Positions 37,640 through 64,000 of a stretch of 64,000 nt of DNA are shown here, piece after piece. Position 1 is the first letter of the stretch. The number at the start of each line of letters is the position of its first letter. The DNA is taken from assembly GCA_009760855.2 (NCBI GenBank), contig WPIO01000038.1, positions 1,884,501 to 1,948,500 of the forward strand. The letters are read 5' to 3'. The stretch comes from Cristatella mucedo. Its lineage: Eukaryota; Bryozoa; Phylactolaemata; Cristatellidae. The notes below the pieces were generated by a model. The model worked only from the letters and a program-made list of their open reading frames with translations. It had not been told where the DNA came from and made no database searches. Made by a program: the position numbers and the translations under genes.

Positions 37640-37912
37640 GCGAGCTCTGCTGCGTTGGCGCATGGCGGCTGTGAGCGAGCCCGGCGGCTGCTGCTGCTGC
37701 TCTCAGCTCCTGCAGAGCGCAGCACGTCTTGGAACGACAGGAGGAGCGAGTCCTCGAGACGATCGCCCACGTGACCGCACGGGAAGCGGCTCTGACCAGC
37801 CCCACGGAGACTGCAGCTGCAGCGCGTCGCCGTCCTCGGCGCTCGGGAGAGCTTCGCGGCAGCAGCAAGTCTAGAGATGCCACGCGGCGGCTGCCTGCTG
37901 TGCCTCCGATGT

Positions 37913-37918
37913 AATAAA
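37913..37918 (+). terminator. Candidate ATG7 polyadenylation signal AATAAA
   Basis: AATAAA lies 274 bases after the ATG7 stop codon on the same strand. The 3' UTR it would define includes a short (CTG)n run near 37690. No cDNA evidence is available. Confidence 0.45.
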
Positions 37919-38208
37919 TGAGGGCAATCACGAAAGTCCAGCGTAACGCTCAGTCCCTGAACCAAAATGCCCGCCGTCGGCGTCACAGAGGCGGCAGCAA
38001 GCCTTGCTCACTGAACCGTGGCGCCGCCCGCGTGGGGGCCGCCCCCTTCCCCCCCCCCCCCGGCGTTGCGCAGAGGAAGCGGCACCAGCGAATATGAGGA
38101 GGCTGAACGACTAGCATCATTTAACCCTTCGTGCACGGTGCGTCACACCACAGAGGAGCCACCGCCGCTGCCCCCGAAGATACCGGGTCCGCTTGCGTGA
38201 GCCACTGC

Positions 38209-38246
38209 TGCGGTGCGCTCTCACTATTGCGGTGCGCTCTCACTAT
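38209..38246. repeat. 19-bp tandem duplication
   Basis: The unit TGCGGTGCGCTCTCACTAT occurs twice head to tail (38209-38227, 38228-38246). Confidence 0.85.
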
Positions 38247-38582
38247 TGCGACATGTCTTCCCAGCCGAAAATTCTCGTGCGCCGCAGCCGTCGACAGAGG
38301 CAGTCGCGTGCGTGCGCCAGTGACGAGCTGGACGGCTGGGCTGTTCAGAAAATGACAAGGCTGCCGCCGTGGTGGAGGCGCACCCTGGCGGCAGCGGAAG
38401 GCTGACGAAAGGTGCGCTGCGGGAAGCCGTCCGCCGCAGCATCGGCGGCCAGCCGATCGAGCTGGCTCGAGCAGGCTGCATGTTGCGGCGGTCGGCAGAC
38501 TAGGCGGCAGGGCGGCGGCGCCGCCGTCGGCTGCTCGGCTCCCAGCCGCCCAGGAAGTGCTGGAGGCGGCAGCGGCAGCAGG

Positions 38583-58255
<19,673 letters not shown>

Positions 58256-59478
58256 CTGAAATAAATAATCGGTGAGCTTTCATGCAAGATCAGAGATTCA
58301 TGCAAGAGCCGTGACATCTCACTGAAGACAGTAACTGTCGAACATGAACTGCTGACAATTGGGATCGACTATGCTGAAGTGGCTTAACCTACACCTGCAT
58401 GCACCGAAGAAAAATTAAGCTTTCTGTCATTCACTATTAGGGCTTGCTGGCAAACCCCTCGAGTCGTCGTGCATTGGCACATCAAAAGTGCCTCCTATAG
58501 CCAGAAATATCCCCAAGTGCTGCCTGCAGCTAGTAACGAAAGAACTAAAGAACAAACAGAGAAGTTTGCCGGCAGAGAATCGTCCAACCAGAGCTGAATC
58601 CCTGCGATTCGATTTGATTCATTTAAATTGCCTAGAAAAAGAGATTAGAGGCACCATACATATTTATCATCATTATTATAATTATTATTATTATTACCCA
58701 AAATAATTTCAATAGTGCATTCTAATTTTGATACTGGCATTAATAGTTGCATTAACAACCACAATGAAACTCCACATGACTGCAGATTAGAAAAATTAAA
58801 AGCATCTGAGCCGGAGGTCGGTTCGTAGGAAGGCAGCAATTCAGCGATCTGACAGCTTTTGAAGCATGCATAACAAGAAAAAGAAGGATATACACACATT
58901 AGCCAACATATTCAGGTGTCTAGGAACAAAACTATGATTCTCTTGTGTGCAAAGCTCTCGAAGTTGCAAAGGCTTGGTAGACAATGCTCGGGGAAAAAGG
59001 GAGTTGGCAAGTGAATAAAGGTCAAGGATTATTGGATATCAGTCCAGCACATTCGAATACACGGTACATATTTTTAGGTATCCACTTTGCACAGAAACAG
59101 CTTTTTCACTTTTAGTGATTTATATTCATGAAAAAATCATGAATACCAATACGCAGAACTCTGTAGATTGTTTCCCGACAAATTGCATTGTCAAAAACAA
59201 ATGTGCAGACAACACCGGGTGCCATGACCTCGGGGACTTGTGTCACTCTTCCACTCTTGCTAATAATGTTCGTTCCTGTAAAACCAAGCCAGCAGCTTCT
59301 CGTTCACATTACCAACCACATCCTGGGCATTATTCTAAACTTTTCACGGGAGCAGCCATGATTAAGCCAAGAGGGACCACCTGTTGATCTTGCCAAGGGC
59401 AGCCAATTGTAGGAATGACAAAGGGGCATATCAAGCAGGCCAGCAGGCCAAAAAAACCTCTACAGATCGGTCTAAGAA

Positions 59479-59545
59479 GTGATTTGTGGTTGTGGTGATG
59501 GCGATTAAGGCTCTTCTGCTTCTATGTAAACAAGGCTGTTTATTA
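59479..59545 (+). mobile_element. SINE family S2, 3' body fragment
   Basis: It has ttgtggtgatggcgattaag, then aaggctgtttattatatg. Confidence 0.5.
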
Positions 59546-60924
59546 TATGTATTCTTCAATAACTTTTGCATCATACAAAGAAAATCACTCCCAATAGACG
59601 GCACGATATGTCCTTGCATTTATGACATTTGAAAAGAAACCAAAGACCCAGCTGCCTCTCGCTGATAATTGCCCTTTGTACTGACACTGCATGCTATTAC
59701 TAACCAACTGACATGCTTACTTTCCAGCTTAATCATAGTCCCTAGAAAGTGACCAAATTTTCTTAGGGTTCGCTACAAATTTCAGTTATTACTATCAAAA
59801 TAAATTACTACTAAACACTTGGTGCACGTGGAAAAGGAAAAAACAGTGCAAGAAATCAATTAATAGTGACACAAATTACTTTCTCTTCTACATTGAGCAC
59901 TTTCAGTTAATAGTGACCATGCAAAAAATGGCCCAAGCCTGCTGGTGAAATGGGCAAGTAAAATTGCTTAACCTTCACGTTAAATATAAAAACATGTTCA
60001 GGCCAAGATTAGCAGAATCATCAGTTAAACCCTGAAGCAAAATCTCCAGCAGGGCTGCAACATCCGTGGTGAAACGCCCGTGGACTGGTCAATCAAGTTA
60101 TCGAGCAATCTGGTGCTCATGAATATACATGCCACAACTGAGGAGATGTATCAATCGACCCCTAAAGAAATACGCTGATCCAGAACAGCAGATGGGCAAA
60201 ACAGCAGGCCCCGAGAACAAATGCTGCCTTGACAGGCTTCGCATGTTAGTGGAAGCTAAAAAGCCTACACCTTAATCCAAACATTTGTGAATGTACAATG
60301 GAAGCATGAACACATTCCTAACCAATGCTTATTCCTCTGGCAGTATATATAACAGCCCTGCCACTGACAAGTCGGCTTGGGAAAGTAAATGCCTACCAGT
60401 TTTCCTACAGTCAGCTTGAGCTGGTGACCAGAAATTTGCAGACTCAAAACCCAGTCCAGCTACTGGCAGGCCCTTCAAGCTACCCTAGAATCAGCAACTG
60501 GAAAATGCCAGCAGTAGCCACCAAATATTAATTGATCAAAAGCAAGATGCAAACCTGGATCCCATTCCCCTCTTTCATACTATCTCTCTCTCCTTCTCTC
60601 GATGAGGCTTAACAGAGTATTTAGTGACACGAAGCATAGCATAGACTGCCAACTGTGTCACCAAGAGCCTAATAGAGGCAAATAAATGCATTTTCCGCCA
60701 ATGCTCATAGTTAATTATGCTAGAGTTGTATTCGAAAAGTTAATTTTAAGGTACTAGGGAACTATAGGAAAAGAAGGTCTAAAACAACACATCAGAAACA
60801 AGCTGTAGTTTCGGCCAATGGTTCGCACAGCCTCATCAATGGCAGGAGCAGGACTCCGAGATTCGTAGGTCTACGCAGGACAGGACAGTGTCAGCATTAA
60901 AAGCTAAGCTGCAACAAGCATCTT

Positions 60925-61137
60925 AGCACTCAAAATCGGCTCTGTCGGCATATCTCTCGTGGCAGCCGTACGAAACCTGTGTGTCCTGTTCCAAAGTAAA
61001 CTATCACTTGCCCACCAGATTAGTTCTACGGTCAAGTTGGCTACTTTCAGCTAAGTCACATTACTAAAATCCTGGCATGTTTAGACAGGGATACTACATC
61101 CAAATTGGTCCGCGTATTTTTGACAAACTCTCTAGAT
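60925..61137 (+). mobile_element. LINE family 1, internal RT fragment
   Basis: It matches other copies at the RT C-terminal part (aaaatcggctctgtcggcat, gacagggatactacatccaa). No 3' tail is attached. Confidence 0.65.
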
Positions 61138-63379
61138 GTCAACAAAGCATAACACGGTTGAAGATGACATTGCCCTGAGCACCAGCAACGACAAGCCCGC
61201 CTAGCCGCAGTCGGTTAGCTGCCGAGGAGGATGAGGTGGGTAGGGAGGGGGCAAGGAGGGGCACAACTCGGTGAAAGCACACCGAGCAGGAGAAGATAAC
61301 TCGGAACAGAGAAATAAGCAGCACTAGTCTCAATGCAATCACCTGTAAGCCAGTCGTTTCTCTTAAGCAATAGCGGTGGCTGCTGCTGCCGCTGCTATGC
61401 AGTGTTCGTGTATGCGAGTGCTGGCCGACAGTCACTGCAGTACAGCTGCTCTGCGCTAAGCTGCAGCTTGCCAGCTCGACGACCCAGATGAGAAGCTTCG
61501 AGGACAGCTCGGTCCGTGGGAAGTGTGATTGGCAATGAAATTACCAGCCAAAACCACATCCCCATCTCACCTGGCACACAGGCAGCAGAACGCCAGAGCA
61601 CCTGGAGCAATAGGCTCACCTAGCCCTAGCCCTAGGTATGAAGTGCATTGCCAGCCATAGTCCCTGGTGCATTGACGACAGAGGCAATTAAGCTGCCTAT
61701 GATGCGATCGAACGCTTTCACCTGACTGAGCGGTCCTCCGGGAACTGCCGGCCTCTAGCTCTCAGCGGCATCGGATGCTGCCAACAGTCGGCCAACTCAA
61801 CTGCAAGGGCCTGCTATCGTACAGCTCGAGTCGATTAGAAGCGAACGGCACCCAGCAGCACCAGCTTCTGCCTACTAGAAGTCAAATGCACTGCCGCGCG
61901 TGACCAGCCAGCTGGTTCAGCAGTGCAGTCTTGAGGCTAACCAGTTGCTAGGCGGCAGCAATGTTGCAGATGCCCAGAAATTTCTGCCAGGGTACAACAA
62001 TGACTCCGGTATTCACTGCAGTGGCAAGTGGTTATCCTTCTCTGAACAGAGTACTTGGACTCACGGTGGCTTTCTTAGTCCCTCAGGCTTTCGGTTGGTG
62101 TTTATCTCATGATAGCCTCACTCCGAGCAACCGATAGTGATTAGTCAACTTGGTGAATGCCACAGGTGGGACTGAGGTAGATTGCATGTCCATGAGGGGT
62201 CTACAGCTGACATTTGGTAAGTGTAGTGAAGAGGGAAGGCCAACCGAGCATAGACCACCTCACTCATACCATGGAACAGAGCCAAATGGGGCTCGGAGCA
62301 CTGTCGAGTTGTCCCGGTCTGGCTGATCGACCACCAGACACAATCAGCCATGCACGACTGACCATGACACGACCTCTGAAAGGTTCAAGGTCTGCTCCAT
62401 CCTTAGCCTAAGTGATCTGGCCTATCGATGGCGAGACTGGTGTACTGGTGGTCTGGGTTGCTATACTGCCCGCCAGCCGGCCCACAGATGTGGGCCGGCT
62501 TATTTTGTCTGCTGCCAGCTCCCAACCTCTGGCCATCTGGGCTCACTCATTCAGTGCTTCGACTACCCACTACTTCCAAGCTCAAAAACGTCAGGCCAAG
62601 CATCACACAGCATCGTTGCTGCTATGCAAGTGCTACGACGATGATATTAGTCAATGAAAAGTGTCCAAACAAATACTAATCAGGAGAGAAGACGGGGTGA
62701 CGGAGAAGATGGGGCGGGGGGGGGGGACAGGGCAGGTTGGGGCAGTCCGGTGGGCCCGATGAGAGCCACAAGCTGACCTCGAGCACGAGGCTTTCATTTG
62801 ATCTACACACACAAGTCTTACAGAAAATGCCCCACTTGCTCTCATTCCATTACAGCTGCCACTTGACACCAGATCAGCTGTCATGTGGCAGAGGCCTGAG
62901 GTGCTTGCACTTTCTTTTCTGTAGCTTGCTTAACGGCTTTGACGGCTGCTCTCAGTGTTGTTCATGAATGCAACAACTAAGCAAGCCGAAGAGTGGCCAA
63001 ACTGAGCTGCCTCAGTACCAATGAAGGGCGAACTTCGGTGGCAAGGCAAGCTACCAGAAGACACAGCTGCAGAGGATTCATCGACAGCAGGGACAGGTGA
63101 CCTGCGCATGACCGGCGGAGGATGAAGGGAAGGAGGGCTCGGTCCAAGTGACCCGATCGGGAAGTGTGAGGAGGAGGCAGCTCGACGTCTCTCCTCCAGC
63201 TAGCCAGATAGCACACATGCGATTCTTAGTCCAGCCCAGACATCGAGCTGCTTTTCAATCGAGTAACTCGAGGGTAGAAGGAGAAAAGAGCTACGAAGGC
63301 TATCACTGCTGTGAGCCGATGTCAACTGCTGTCGCATGGCAACCGGTGGACAGAATGCCACATCTCACTAATCTATGTC

Positions 63380-63535
63380 ATTTGTACAGCGCCCAAAGGA
63401 GCTTAATCTCCGTTTCAGGCGTTTCAGGCGTTTCACTTATGCCACCAGGCTCAAGCAAACGACCTCGGCCATCAATTAAGTTCACCTTGACCTGGGTCGA
63501 TCAAGGCAAGCACCTTAACCACCAGACCAATCCTG
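63380..63535 (-). mobile_element. SINE family S1
   Basis: The reversed tail (tgtacagcgcccaaaggagc, with a local duplication of ggcgtttca) and reversed head (aagcaccttaaccaccagac) include the A-box-like segment. Confidence 0.75.
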
Positions 63536-64000
63536 CGCAGCATTAGATAATCACCAGGAAGAATGAGGATGGAACACTGAGTGACTCTTTTGAGCACGGT
63601 TTATTGCATGCACTCAACTTGCAGCAACTTAACGTTTTGCAATCAACACCAAAAGCACAAACACACTGGCTGCCTATTTCGACCACCGTGACAATTTCCG
63701 AGGCTGCCGAGTGTCAGCCTCCTTTAACCTAGTGCCACAGGCTCCTTCAAACGACGACGGGGGCGGGGCGTGCCATCCACTGTAATTGCTTGGCTGTGGC
63801 AAAATCGATTGCTATGCTATGCCCGTAGTGCATATGGCCGTAGGCTGATGGGGGTCCTCAGAATAAGCCACTGATTTGTCACGTATTCAATATTTGCCGA
63901 GCTAATGCTTTTTGCTACCTGTGCACACCCATTTTTCGTAGCTGCCAGACGGCATTCTGAAAGGGGCACTGCTGCCGAACAACTAAAACGATATACCTGC

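Larger units (their letters stand above)
37640..38582. other. Convergent 3' interval between ATG7 and CAMK1
   Basis: GC-rich, with trinucleotide runs and a 19-bp direct duplication at 38209-38246. The ATG7 AATAAA at 37913 lies here. No clear poly(A) signal is seen on the minus strand for CAMK1. Overlapping open frames in all phases reflect GC content. Confidence 0.6.
58256..64000 (-). other. Upstream part of CAMK1, no exon recognised
   Basis: The gene must continue here or beyond, because the first exon found starts in mid-codon. I found no match to the kinase glycine loop or ATP-lysine region on the minus strand. Repeats are listed separately. 59600-60900, 61140-63370 and 63550-64000 show nothing recognised. 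Confidence 0.5.

Noticed and set aside
62651-62884. Minus-strand frame containing SGAFSVRLV, recalling the kinase glycine loop
   Set aside because: The glycine pattern GxGxFS and the following VAVK lysine are absent, so it is not a CAMK1 exon.

Overview
This window is animal (metazoan) nuclear DNA, most likely from an invertebrate; I cannot name the species. The evidence is two spliced genes whose exons match conserved animal proteins, large repeat-filled introns with GT-AG (and one GC-AG) splice sites, LINE and SINE retroposons, and long microsatellites. There are no bacterial-style operons, CRISPR arrays or rRNA genes.

Gene 1 is on the + strand. ATG7, the E1-like enzyme that activates ATG8 and ATG12 in autophagy, can be followed from an ATG at 11595 to a TGA at 37637-37639 in 18 coding exons. 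Splice phases agree at every junction, giving a 733-residue protein. It keeps the nucleotide-binding GxGxxG loop, the catalytic cysteine (C599 in this model) and both cysteine pairs of the zinc site. Intron 8 needs a GC-AG donor.

Gene 2 is on the - strand. A CaMKI-type calcium/calmodulin-dependent protein kinase converges on ATG7. Its last eight coding exons lie between 58255 and 38583 and encode 284 residues, from the segment before the hinge (LSHPNIVALL) through HRDLKPEN, DFG, the activation loop, the APE motif, and the autoinhibitory and calmodulin-binding tail. The first ~75-85 residues (glycine loop and ATP lysine) were not found and probably lie beyond 64000. The two stop codons are only 943 bp apart, in a GC-rich interval. 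In human, both genes map to 3p25, as I recall, so this may be an old linkage.

The rest is intergenic or intronic repeat. (a) LINE family 1 is an L2/CR1-type non-LTR retrotransposon with an (ATT)n tail; many copies are 5'-truncated and broken, with the largest at about 55565-57553. (b) LINE family 2 is a second RT family with an (ATTAC)n tail. (c) SINE family S1 has a tRNA-like head and a 3' end shared with LINE family 1. (d) SINE family S2 is a second tRNA-derived element. (e) Two solo LTRs (2452-3318 and 4892-5632) have TGTA...TACA termini and 4-bp target duplications; one contains a SINE and the other splits a LINE RT fragment. (f) Microsatellites include a ~450-bp (GA)n tract, several (TA)n tracts and a (CA)n tract. 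(g) Several perfect hairpins are present.

Layout: 1-11594 is intergenic repeats and the ATG7 5' flank; 11595-37639 is ATG7; 37640-38582 is the convergent 3' interval; 38583-58255 is the CaMKI gene; 58256-64000 is its upstream part, with no recognised exon. I found no new multi-gene system. The most notable points are the GC-AG intron, the nested LTR/LINE insertion with its empty site readable, the LINE-SINE tail sharing, and the ATG7-CAMK1 linkage.
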